From positions 1 through 15,535 of the forward strand of contig CANRLQ010000014.1 in the NCBI GenBank assembly GCA_947631525.1: a stretch of 15,535 nucleotides of DNA. Reading direction: 5' to 3'. The DNA comes from an uncultured Bacilli bacterium. Its GTDB lineage: Bacteria; Bacillota_I; Bacilli_A; RF39; UBA660. A program made the translations under genes and the position numbers. The notes under the pieces were generated by a model. The model did no database searches. It was not told the DNA's origin and was given only the letters and a program-made list of their open reading frames with translations. This document shows, piece after piece, positions 8,737 to 15,476 of this stretch; the stretch's first letter is position 1, and the number at the start of each line of letters is the position of its first letter.

Positions 8737-8764
8737 TACAATTCCTCCTTTACTTTTATTATGT

Positions 8765-8793
8765 ATTAAATACTATTTTGTATTCCTCTACAA
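8765..8793 (-). promoter_or_regulatory. Candidate promoter of the WXG100 gene pair
   Basis: Read on the minus strand, -35 TTGTAG (plus coordinates 8788-8793) and -10 TTTAAT (8765-8770) are 17 bases apart, placing the start about 20 bases before the initiation codon. The hexamers are imperfect. Confidence 0.4.
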
Positions 8794-8850
8794 TACCATT
8801 TTTTCATATTTTTTTTAGTTTGTCAATAATTTTTATAGTACATATATACA

Positions 8851-8873
8851 TCTTTACATTTTATGTGTAAAGA
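8851..8873. repeat. Inverted repeat in the divergent intergenic region
   Basis: TCTTTACA (8851-8858) and TGTAAAGA (8866-8873) are exact inverted copies separated by 7 bases. They lie between the outward-facing promoters of the WXG100 unit and the helicase unit. This is the size of an operator for a dimeric regulator, or of a small hairpin; no U-tract follows. The rest of the 241-base gap (8737-8977) holds the two promoters and A/T-rich sequence with no gene. Confidence 0.35.
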
Positions 8874-8921
8874 ATATAAAAATCTGTTTTTTTAAATGTA
8901 CAAAAAAATAAAAATATAAAT

Positions 8922-8950
8922 TTTACATATTGAAATTTAAAAGCTATAAT
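8922..8950 (+). promoter_or_regulatory. Promoter of the small protein-helicase operon
   Basis: -35 TTTACA (8922-8927, five of six consensus bases) and -10 TATAAT (8945-8950) are 17 bases apart. AGAGGTGA (8967-8974) provides the ribosome site for the ATG at 8978. Confidence 0.7.
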
Positions 8951-8977
8951 AAAAATAGTTATATGAAGAGGTGAAAT

Positions 8978-9250
8978 ATGTTATTAAATGGAAAAGAAAT
9001 AAATATTGATGAAATAAATGATATTAATTATGATAAAAATATGCATGTATTAAGAAAAAATGGTTTATTATTATCAGATGTGCAAATAGAAATATTAAAT
9101 AGAAATAATATAGATTATTTAAAATTTAATAATATAAATAGTTTAATTTATGAAATTGAAAAAATATTGAATGATGATTATAACGATGAATTAGAAAATC
9201 TATCAATTGAACTTGCTGAATATAATTATTATCAAAATACAAATAAATGA
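8978..9250 (+). CDS. Uncharacterised 90-residue acidic protein coupled to helicase
   Basis: I do not recognise a family. The protein is soluble by appearance (no membrane segment or signal peptide), rich in Asn, Ile, Asp and Glu, and ends in an acidic helix-like stretch (about residues 58-84). A good promoter and the ribosome site AGAGGTGA support expression. Its TGA stop (9248-9250) overlaps the helicase ATG (9247-9249) in an ATGA junction, a classical sign of translational coupling and often of physical partnership or matched dosage. I infer a role as a helicase cofactor, inhibitor or loader, with low confidence. It could instead be an unrelated small protein used as a translational leader. 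Confidence 0.7.
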   Translation: MLLNGKEINIDEINDINYDKNMHVLRKNGLLLSDVQIEILNRNNIDYLKFNNINSLIYEIEKILNDDYNDELENLSIELAEYNYYQNTNK

Positions 9251-11199
9251 ACAATAATTATTTAAACAAGGTGATTAATTCTTTTTATGAAGAATTAGGT
9301 AGCGCCTATTTAACAGATATAACAATAAAAAGTATAAAGAAAAAATATCAAAAATATTATAATTATATAAAACAAGAAAAAAGAAAAGAATATCAAAGAT
9401 TTATCAAAAAATATAAAAAAATAAATAAAAAAAAGTATAATAAAAAATACATAAGTAAGGAATTAAAAGAGAATAAAAAATATTTTGATAGTATGACAAA
9501 ATATGGTTTAGATTATCAACAAAGATTAGCTGTAGTAACAGATGAAGATAGTCTTTTAATTGCTGCAGGAGCAGGTAGTGGAAAAACAACAACTATGACA
9601 GCAAAAATAAAATATTTAGTAGAAAGAAAAAATATAAAACCATCACAAATTTTATGTATTTCTTTTACTAAAGAAGCTACAAATAATATAAAAAATAAAA
9701 ACAAAAATTACAATATAGATGCCTATACATTTCATTCACTAGGTCTTAACATAATAAGAAAAAAATTAAATCATTCGCCGGTAATATGTAGTGATAATAC
9801 TTTGAATGTAATAATTGATAAATATTTTGAAAATCAAATATATAATAATAAAAATATCTTAATTGATACCATCTATTATTTAAGTTGTTATGCATTTGAA
9901 GGAAATAAAACTTTAAAAAGTTCTATATTAAATACCAATGAAGTAATTAATAATAAAATTGATCTTTTATTGGCCAATATTTTATTCTTAAACAATATTG
10001 ATTATAAATATTATAAAAAAATATATTTAATTAAAGAAAAAAAGTATTTAAATAGTAATATAAAAACAATAAATAAATTATTAAAAAATAAAACAATATC
10101 TAATTTAAACTACATAGGAATATATGATATTTTAAAAAAAGATGCATCGTTTCAAAAACTAAAAAAGACAATATTAACATTTATTAATTTATTTAAAGCA
10201 AATAATTATATTTTAGAAAATTATGAAGAATTTACTAAAAAGAATCAAAAAGAAAAAGATAAATTAAAAAGAGAAAAAGAAAAGATATTTTTAAAATTAA
10301 CCAAACAAATATATATTAAATATGAAAAATATTTAAAAAATAATAATATGATTGATTTTAATGATATGATAAATGAAGCTACTGATATTGTTATAAAAAA
10401 TGGTTGTATAAACCAATATAAGTATATAATAGTTGATGAATACCAAGATACATCACAGACAAGATATGAATTATTAAAAGCGATAAAAGATAAAACACAA
10501 GCTAAATTAGTAGTAGTAGGAGATGACTTTCAATCAATATTTCGTTTTACGGGATGTAATCTAGATATATTTTTGAAATTTAAAAAATATTATAAAGATT
10601 CAAAAATATTAAAAATAGAAAATACTTATCGTAATAGTCAAGAATTGATTGATGTAGCAGGTAAGTTTATAATGAAAAATAAAAAGCAAATAAAGAAAAA
10701 TTTGAAATCAAAAAAAAGAATTAAAAAACCAATTGAAGTATATTATTATAATGACATAATAAAAGAAATAATTAATGTTTTAGATAAAATTAAAGAGGGA
10801 AGTATTTATATATTAGGAAGAAATAATAATGATATTAACTTAATAATTGATAATGAAAATTTAGTATTGGATAATGATAGAATTATTTATAGAAAAAATA
10901 AAAATCTAAATATAAAATTTTTAACAGTTCATAAATCAAAAGGATTAGAAGCAGACAATGTAATAATAATAAATTTAGAAAATAAAATATTAGGCTTTCC
11001 TAATAAAATAATCGATGATGAAAATTTAAAATATGTTTTAAATTTCAAAGATAATATTTTATTTGAAGAAGAAAGAAGACTTTTTTATGTAGCTATAACA
11101 AGAACTAAAAATAAATGTTATTTACTTGTCCCTAAAAAAAATCCTTCATTATTTATACAAGAAATAATTAATAATAAAAATGTAAAAAAATTTGATTAA
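9247..11199 (+). CDS. UvrD/Rep superfamily 1 helicase, DNA helicase IV-like
   Basis: ATP-driven 3'-5' DNA helicase by family. Seen: Q-motif-like GLDYQQRLAVVTDEDSLL (about 87-104), Walker A GAGSGKT (108-114), motif Ia SFTKEA, TFHSLG, Walker B VDEYQDTS (396-403), motif III VVGDDFQSIFRFTG, motif IV ENTYRNSQE, motif V TVHKSKGLEADNVI and motif VI EERRLFYVAITRTK (around 605-620). The phrases VTDEDSLLIAAGAGSGKT, GDDFQSIFRF and FIMKNKKQIKK resemble helicase IV more than UvrD or PcrA. An N-terminal lysine- and tyrosine-rich stretch (about 28-80) could be a nucleic acid-binding coiled segment. All motor motifs are intact. It overlaps the upstream 90-residue gene by 4 bases and ends in a terminator. Likely roles are DNA repair or recombination; a defence role is possible but unsupported. 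Confidence 0.92.
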   Translation: MNNNYLNKVINSFYEELGSAYLTDITIKSIKKKYQKYYNYIKQEKRKEYQRFIKKYKKINKKKYNKKYISKELKENKKYFDSMTKYGLDYQQRLAVVTDEDSLLIAAGAGSGKTTTMTAKIKYLVERKNIKPSQILCISFTKEATNNIKNKNKNYNIDAYTFHSLGLNIIRKKLNHSPVICSDNTLNVIIDKYFENQIYNNKNILIDTIYYLSCYAFEGNKTLKSSILNTNEVINNKIDLLLANILFLNNIDYKYYKKIYLIKEKKYLNSNIKTINKLLKNKTISNLNYIGIYDILKKDASFQKLKKTILTFINLFKANNYILENYEEFTKKNQKEKDKLKREKEKIFLKLTKQIYIKYEKYLKNNNMIDFNDMINEATDIVIKNGCINQYKYIIVDEYQDTSQTRYELLKAIKDKTQAKLVVVGDDFQSIFRFTGCNLDIFLKFKKYYKDSKILKIENTYRNSQELIDVAGKFIMKNKKQIKKNLKSKKRIKKPIEVYYYNDIIKEIINVLDKIKEGSIYILGRNNNDINLIIDNENLVLDNDRIIYRKNKNLNIKFLTVHKSKGLEADNVIIINLENKILGFPNKIIDDENLKYVLNFKDNILFEEERRLFYVAITRTKNKCYLLVPKKNPSLFIQEIINNKNVKKFD

Positions 11200-11222
11200 A
11201 GAAGATTTATCTTCTTTTTTTT
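11198..11222 (+). terminator. Terminator overlapping the helicase stop codon
   Basis: AAAGAAGA (11198-11205) pairs with TCTTCTTT (11210-11217) around the loop TTTA. A T-run follows to 11222. The left arm begins within the TAA stop (11197-11199). Confidence 0.75.
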
Positions 11223-11230
11223 GATATAAT
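11222..11230 (+). promoter_or_regulatory. Candidate extended -10 promoter of the RNB gene
   Basis: TGATATAAT (11222-11230) directly follows the terminator T-run. No good -35 is present at the right distance. A start near 11237 would give a leader of only about 10 bases, made almost entirely of the ribosome site AGGTGAT (11237-11243) before the ATG at 11247. Confidence 0.4.
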
Positions 11231-11246
11231 TTAATTAGGTGATAAT

Positions 11247-13172
11247 ATGGATAATCTAGATAATATAAGAAATATCTTAAAAAATAAAGATATATATATG
11301 TTTGAAAGATATAATCAAACTAAGTTATTTAAAAGTTTACTTCAAATATTAGAAGACGATGTAAATAATTTTAATTATAATGATGAAGTTGACTATGAAT
11401 ATTTGTTAGAAGACATAAAAATATTACCAAACTATTTTGTAGATGGATTAAATAAAAAAGAAATATATGATAGATTAAATAATATTCATTCTAAAGTAAG
11501 GGAATATTTAGTTAGTAAACCAGGTAATATAACAAAGACAAGTAATAATTTTAAAATACTAAAAGATTTAATTAAGAATATCGAAGTGTTTATTATTTCT
11601 CTTTTATATAATTATGTAGATAAATATGAGGAAAGCAAATATGAACTTATAGATTATATTATTTTTGATGTAAAAAGTATATCTTTAATAAAAGATGCGA
11701 TTAAAAAATTTCCATATATAGTAAATTATTTTGATGAAAACAATAATTTACTTATAAATAAAATAATAGATAAATATATTGAAAGCTTAGCTATTTATGC
11801 AGGAGGAAACAATTTAAAAGAATTGGATGATTTAATATATTATGATGAAATATTAGATTTGTTCTTTGAAAATGAAAAACTAGTTTTTGATTATGTAAAT
11901 AAACAAATAAATATGAAAAAAATAAATAATATATTATCTAATTTAACAAATGAAAGATACAAAGACAAAATAGTATTTTATTTAAATGATTTAAATAGAA
12001 AAATAAATGGAGAAAAGGAATCAGAAAATTTAGATTATTTAGAATATAAATATAATATAAAAACATATTTTAATGAAGCAATCAAATCAGAAACAAATCA
12101 TATTATAAAAAATTTAAAAGAACCTACTAATAGGGAAAAATTAGATGATTATATATTAACATTTGATGGAGAAGGAGCTAAAGAAATAGATGATGCTTTA
12201 TCAATAAGCAAATTAGAAAATGGTAATTACAATTTAACAGTTCATATAGCAGATCCTTTAAGTGTTATAAAAGTTAATAGTATAATTTTTGATGAAGCCA
12301 GAAAAAGGACAACCTCTATTTACCTAAATGATTTAACTATATCGATGTTTCCAGAAATATTGTCATCTAATCTAATAAGTTTAAAGGAAAATGAATATAG
12401 GAATGCTATATCATATAACTTTGAAATTGATACCTTAGGTAATGTTATAAATTCTAGATTTTATAAATCAATTATAAAAGTAAATGAAAATATGACTTAT
12501 AATCAATTTGATTATATTTTAAAAAATGGAACTGATGATATACAAAAATTAAAAACTATTATGTTATTAGAAGAAATATCACCATTACTACAAAAATACT
12601 ATAATTCTAGTGAATTATATAAAGCTGTAAATCGTAGTACTAATAATGTAAGTAATACAAATATTACTGGAATAACGGAATCAGAAAAAGTAGTAGAAAG
12701 TGCTATGGTATTTACAAATCATATGGTAGCAAAATATTTTGTTGAAAATAAAATACCATTTCCTTTTAGAAATCACAATGTTTCATTAGAAATGATAGAA
12801 AAATTAAAGAAACTTGAAAATGGAATAAAACTTGAAGATGAAGCCAAAGAATATTTAAAATATATCGAACTTGTAAAAAATATTTATCCAAAAGCTTTAT
12901 ATGGAGTAGAAAATAAAGGTCATTTTGGTTTGGATTTAGATTGTTATTGTCATATAACAAGTCCTCTTAGAAGGTTTGCTGATATAATAGGTATTATATG
13001 TCTAAATATATTTTATTTTAATAAATATGATGAAAAAGATATAGTGACATTAGAAAATTTTGTAAACCAATGTTGTAAAGAAATAAATAGTAAAAGGACA
13101 CCGATTGAAAAGTTTTCTGTTAAATATGAATCCTTAAATAAAGATGTAAAAATTATCAATTTGACAAAATAA
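11247..13172 (+). CDS. RNB-domain ribonuclease (RNase II/R family) of atypical architecture
   Basis: The C-terminal half is an RNB catalytic domain, the 3'-5' hydrolytic exoribonuclease fold of RNase II and RNase R. Seen: the acidic active-site strand FDGEGAKEIDDALS (D307, E313, D315, D316), NLTVHIADP, the YLNDLTISMFPEILSS segment, VFTNHMVAKYF, PFPFRNH, and HITSPLRRFADI (569-580) with its conserved Arg pair. The second position of the usual acidic quartet is Glu rather than Asp. The first 300 residues are Ile/Asn/Lys-rich and look helical. I see no cold-shock OB domains there and no S1 domain after the RNB domain, where only about 50 residues remain. The total of 641 is close to RNase II in length but not in layout. 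It probably acts in RNA decay or processing in the cytosol. It follows the helicase gene after a terminator. Confidence 0.85.
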   Translation: MDNLDNIRNILKNKDIYMFERYNQTKLFKSLLQILEDDVNNFNYNDEVDYEYLLEDIKILPNYFVDGLNKKEIYDRLNNIHSKVREYLVSKPGNITKTSNNFKILKDLIKNIEVFIISLLYNYVDKYEESKYELIDYIIFDVKSISLIKDAIKKFPYIVNYFDENNNLLINKIIDKYIESLAIYAGGNNLKELDDLIYYDEILDLFFENEKLVFDYVNKQINMKKINNILSNLTNERYKDKIVFYLNDLNRKINGEKESENLDYLEYKYNIKTYFNEAIKSETNHIIKNLKEPTNREKLDDYILTFDGEGAKEIDDALSISKLENGNYNLTVHIADPLSVIKVNSIIFDEARKRTTSIYLNDLTISMFPEILSSNLISLKENEYRNAISYNFEIDTLGNVINSRFYKSIIKVNENMTYNQFDYILKNGTDDIQKLKTIMLLEEISPLLQKYYNSSELYKAVNRSTNNVSNTNITGITESEKVVESAMVFTNHMVAKYFVENKIPFPFRNHNVSLEMIEKLKKLENGIKLEDEAKEYLKYIELVKNIYPKALYGVENKGHFGLDLDCYCHITSPLRRFADIIGIICLNIFYFNKYDEKDIVTLENFVNQCCKEINSKRTPIEKFSVKYESLNKDVKIINLTK

Positions 13173-13189
13173 TATAGAAATGTTAAAAT
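13161..13189 (+). promoter_or_regulatory. Near-consensus promoter inside the end of the RNB gene
   Basis: A consensus -35 TTGACA (13161-13166) lies in the last codons of the ribonuclease gene. Seventeen bases on is TAAAAT (13184-13189), preceded by TG at 13181-13182 (extended -10). It drives the lysozyme-like gene. Confidence 0.75.
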
Positions 13190-13225
13190 ACAGTTACTTT
13201 CGATAAAAATAACGAGGTGAAAATT

Positions 13226-13858
13226 GTGAAAATAGACCAGAAACAACTATCAATACTTATGGTATTATTAGTTGATTGTTTGATAGGTTTTGTAATTGTA
13301 TCAAAAACATTAAATGATAAAGATATTGTTTTTGCAAAGACAAAAGATAATACAATTTTATTTGAAAATTTTAATGAAAAAATAAAATTAGTAAATCAAA
13401 ATGTTGAAACAACAAGTAAAGAAGAATATCGAAAAGCAAGTATTGTATATGATAATATGACTTTAGAAGAATTATCAATAAAGTTAGAAAAATCAATGAA
13501 TTCAAGTTTAAAAGGTAAAGGTGCACTATTTGCTTCTGAATCAATAAAACTTGGATTGGATCCATATTTAGCAGTAGCAATAGTTTTACATGAAACAGGA
13601 TGTTATTATGATTGTAGTACTTTAGTAAAGGTATGTAACAATGTTGGAGGATTAAAAGGCAACCCTGGATGTAATGGGGGTTCATATATGGCATTTAGTT
13701 CATTAGATGAAGGTATTAAAAGTTATTTAAAAATATTATATAAAAATTATTATGCTAAAGGTCTTACAACACCAGAAAAGATAAATACAAAGTATGCAGC
13801 TAGTAAAATATGGGCAAAACAAATAAATTGGTATATAAAAAAGATTAAGGCAAAATAG
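13226..13858 (+). CDS. Membrane-anchored lysozyme/glucosaminidase-like wall hydrolase
   Basis: A 210-residue protein with an N-terminal membrane anchor or uncleaved signal (about residues 7-27), a linker, and a C-terminal peptidoglycan hydrolase-like domain. The domain shows LGLDPYLAVAIVLHETG (E123 is the candidate catalytic acid), NNVGGLKG, YMAFSSLDEGIKSYL and a late W, the layout of glucosaminidase/lysozyme-fold enzymes that cut glycan strands outside the membrane. Four cysteines cluster at 126, 130, 137 and 149, unusual for an exported Firmicutes protein and suggestive of disulfides. Start choice: GTG at 13226, because GAGGTGA (13214-13220) is the ribosome site; an in-frame GTG at 13217 lies within that site. 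A strong promoter precedes it. Its TAG stop lies in a terminator loop. The exact bond cut cannot be assigned. Confidence 0.8.
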   Translation: MKIDQKQLSILMVLLVDCLIGFVIVSKTLNDKDIVFAKTKDNTILFENFNEKIKLVNQNVETTSKEEYRKASIVYDNMTLEELSIKLEKSMNSSLKGKGALFASESIKLGLDPYLAVAIVLHETGCYYDCSTLVKVCNNVGGLKGNPGCNGGSYMAFSSLDEGIKSYLKILYKNYYAKGLTTPEKINTKYAASKIWAKQINWYIKKIKAK

Positions 13859-13869
13859 TGCCTTTTTTT
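13847..13869 (+). terminator. Terminator at the end of the lysozyme-like gene
   Basis: AAGGCA (13847-13852) pairs with TGCCTT (13859-13864) around a 6-base loop that contains the TAG stop. The T-run extends to 13869. The next gene starts 18 bases later with no evident promoter, so partial read-through is likely. Confidence 0.65.
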
Positions 13870-13887
13870 AAAATAAAGGAGAAGAAA

Positions 13888-14757
13888 ATGGATAAAGAAA
13901 AAGATAATATTGATATTAAAAATATAGATAATTCTAGAACATCAAATATGGATATTTTTAGTAAAGGATTTGTTGATCTTCCAAATAAAAATGAAGAAAA
14001 TAATAAAAATATTGATAATCAAATATTAAATAATAAAGAAGAAACAGAACCTAATATTCAACAAAAAGAAGAAATACAAAAAGCAATAATTGAAACGCCA
14101 TCAAATCAAGAAGTAAAAATACAAAAAACAATAATTGAAACACAACCAAATCAAGAAGTAAAAATAGAAAATCCAGTAAATTTAGAACAACCAAGTCAAC
14201 CAATAAAATTAAAGAAAAGTAAAAGAATTAAAAAAACAAATAAAAAGAAAAAGATATTTATAATAGGTATTGTTTTAGAAATATTGATAATAGGCTTTTT
14301 AATATGGTTTACTTTTTTTAGAAAAAATTATAGTACTATTGTTGAATGTACTGATACTGTCCAAAATAAAGTAGGAAAATATTATATAACAACTGATAAT
14401 TTATATTATTTTGATAACAATAATGAAGTTGTTAGAACAAAGAGTTCAATAACTTATACGTTTGATAACAAAAAAGTTTTTGATAAATTTAAAACAGAAT
14501 ATGTTGATACAAGTATTAAAAATGTAAAAGGAATTGAACAAACTAGTTCATTTGATGATAATAGTTTAAAATATCAAAGTGTAACTACTTATGATTATAG
14601 AACCTTAAAATTTAATAAGAAAAATGTTAAAGTTGAGGATAGAATTATGACTATAAATGTAAAAGATAGGGAAGAACCTTTATCAATTTATATTCAAAAT
14701 ATGGAAGAAGTGGCAGAAGAGAATAATAATAATGGTTTTATATGTAATCAAAAATGA
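13888..14757 (+). CDS. Single-pass membrane protein with repeat-bearing cytosolic tail
   Basis: I do not recognise a named family. The protein is about 289 residues. Residues 1-121 are hydrophilic, Asn/Glu/Gln/Lys-rich and probably disordered, with a 15-residue tandem repeat (63-92) and a basic KKTNKKKK stretch before the membrane. One membrane segment spans about 123-144. By the positive-inside rule the remaining 145 residues are outside; they look beta-rich (YYITTDNLYYFDNNNEV, SITYTFDNKKVFDKF) and carry one Cys near the start and one near the end. The outer domain loosely resembles small lipoprotein-like domains of Firmicutes, but this is not a firm match. Start choice: ATG at 13888, with AAAGGAGAA (13875-13883) upstream; an in-frame GTG at 13858 falls inside the terminator. 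It may be co-expressed with the wall hydrolase by read-through. Confidence 0.75.
   Translation: MDKEKDNIDIKNIDNSRTSNMDIFSKGFVDLPNKNEENNKNIDNQILNNKEETEPNIQQKEEIQKAIIETPSNQEVKIQKTIIETQPNQEVKIENPVNLEQPSQPIKLKKSKRIKKTNKKKKIFIIGIVLEILIIGFLIWFTFFRKNYSTIVECTDTVQNKVGKYYITTDNLYYFDNNNEVVRTKSSITYTFDNKKVFDKFKTEYVDTSIKNVKGIEQTSSFDDNSLKYQSVTTYDYRTLKFNKKNVKVEDRIMTINVKDREEPLSIYIQNMEEVAEENNNNGFICNQK
14074..14163 (+). repeat. Two tandem 45-bp coding repeats
   Basis: Units 14074-14118 and 14119-14163 differ at four positions by eye and encode IQKAIIETPSNQEVK then IQKTIIETQPNQEVK. A decayed third unit may follow (IENPVNLEQPSQPIK). They lie in the cytosolic tail of the single-pass protein. Confidence 0.9.
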
Positions 14758-14776
14758 TTTTATTAACTCAAAAATA

Positions 14777-14805
14777 TTGATATAAAAATAAAAAAATGAT
14801 AAAAT
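14777..14805 (+). promoter_or_regulatory. Promoter of the thioredoxin-like gene
   Basis: -35 TTGATA (14777-14782), 17-base spacer, -10 TAAAAT (14800-14805) with TG at 14797-14798. AGGAGGA (14813-14819) precedes the ATG at 14825. Confidence 0.65.
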
Positions 14806-14824
14806 TATATTTAGGAGGATTAGT

Positions 14825-15361
14825 ATGAAAGATAATGAATTAAAAGAAATATTAAAAAAGATATTAATATGTTCTTATATCTTAGTTGGTTTATTAGCGG
14901 TTAATACTATTATTAATGTAACTAAGAATGTAACTGTAACTTCAGAAACAAGTGAAGGAGAAAATTCAACAGAAGAAGAAAATACAGAATATGATGTTAG
15001 TATGTTTACATCTGTTACTCCAGAAGAAGCAGTAAAAGCATTTGATTCAGATGAAGTACAAGTTATATATTTAGGAAGATCAACTTGTGGATATTGTGTT
15101 AAATTTTTACCATCATTACAAAAAGCACAAGAAGAGTTTGGTTATAAAACATTATATTTAGATATTACTACTATAACTACTGATGAACAACAAAAAGCTA
15201 TTTTAGATCTAGATAATGATGAAAAATTCTTAGAAACTAATTTTGGTTCAACACCAATGGTATTATTAGTTAAAGATGGTAAAATAGTTGATGGTTGGGT
15301 AGGATATGCTGAATATGAAGATTTTGCAAATTTCCTAGAAAAGAATGGATTAGAAAGATAA
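14825..15361 (+). CDS. Membrane-anchored thioredoxin-like protein (CGYC)
   Basis: A 178-residue protein with one N-terminal membrane segment (about 11-31), an acidic Ser/Thr/Glu-rich linker (about 36-56) and a thioredoxin-fold domain. Seen: VIYLGRSTCGYCVKFLPSL with the redox pair C88-x-x-C91, a following helix, and TPMVLLVKDGKIVDGWVG with the conserved cis-proline at 144. The topology puts the active site outside the membrane, where it could make, reduce or reshuffle disulfides. The domain resembles the thioredoxin-like proteins of Firmicutes annotated as bacteriocin transport accessory proteins, but no bacteriocin gene is seen here. It has its own promoter and terminator. Two upstream envelope genes encode exported domains with even numbers of cysteines (four and two), which are plausible clients. 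Direction of the redox reaction is unknown. Confidence 0.88.
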   Translation: MKDNELKEILKKILICSYILVGLLAVNTIINVTKNVTVTSETSEGENSTEEENTEYDVSMFTSVTPEEAVKAFDSDEVQVIYLGRSTCGYCVKFLPSLQKAQEEFGYKTLYLDITTITTDEQQKAILDLDNDEKFLETNFGSTPMVLLVKDGKIVDGWVGYAEYEDFANFLEKNGLER

Positions 15362-15378
15362 TTTCTAATCTTTTTTTT
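15348..15378 (+). terminator. Terminator after the thioredoxin-like gene
   Basis: GATTAGAAA (15348-15356) pairs perfectly with TTTCTAATC (15362-15370) around a 5-base loop holding the TAA stop, then eight T (15371-15378). Confidence 0.9.
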
Positions 15379-15407
15379 AAGAAAAAACAAAAAAATAGAA
15401 AAAACTA

Positions 15408-15436
15408 TTGCATATTATCATAAAATATTATATAAT
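15408..15436 (+). promoter_or_regulatory. Promoter of the tRNA-Leu gene or tRNA cluster
   Basis: -35 TTGCAT (15408-15413) and -10 TATAAT (15431-15436) are 17 bases apart. Transcription would start near 15443, leaving a leader of about 34 bases before the tRNA. Confidence 0.65.
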
Positions 15437-15476
15437 TAATAACGTCAACTATTGTTGAATTAATATTTTTGGTGTT

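Noticed and set aside
13217..13225. GTG start at 13217 for the lysozyme-like gene
   Set aside because: This GTG is part of the GAGGTGA ribosome site; the GTG at 13226 is correctly placed.
13858..13887. GTG start at 13858 adding ten residues to the single-pass membrane protein
   Set aside because: The GTG overlaps the previous stop and lies in the terminator; AAAGGAGAA points to the ATG at 13888.
14746..14760. Possible terminator AATCA-AAAA-TGATT at the end of the single-pass membrane gene
   Set aside because: The stem is only 5 bp with one G-C pair and no real T-run; too weak to call.
15445..15458. Small palindrome TCAAC-TATT-GTTGA in the tRNA leader
   Set aside because: Five base pairs is within chance for this composition, and no T-box or other riboswitch elements surround it.
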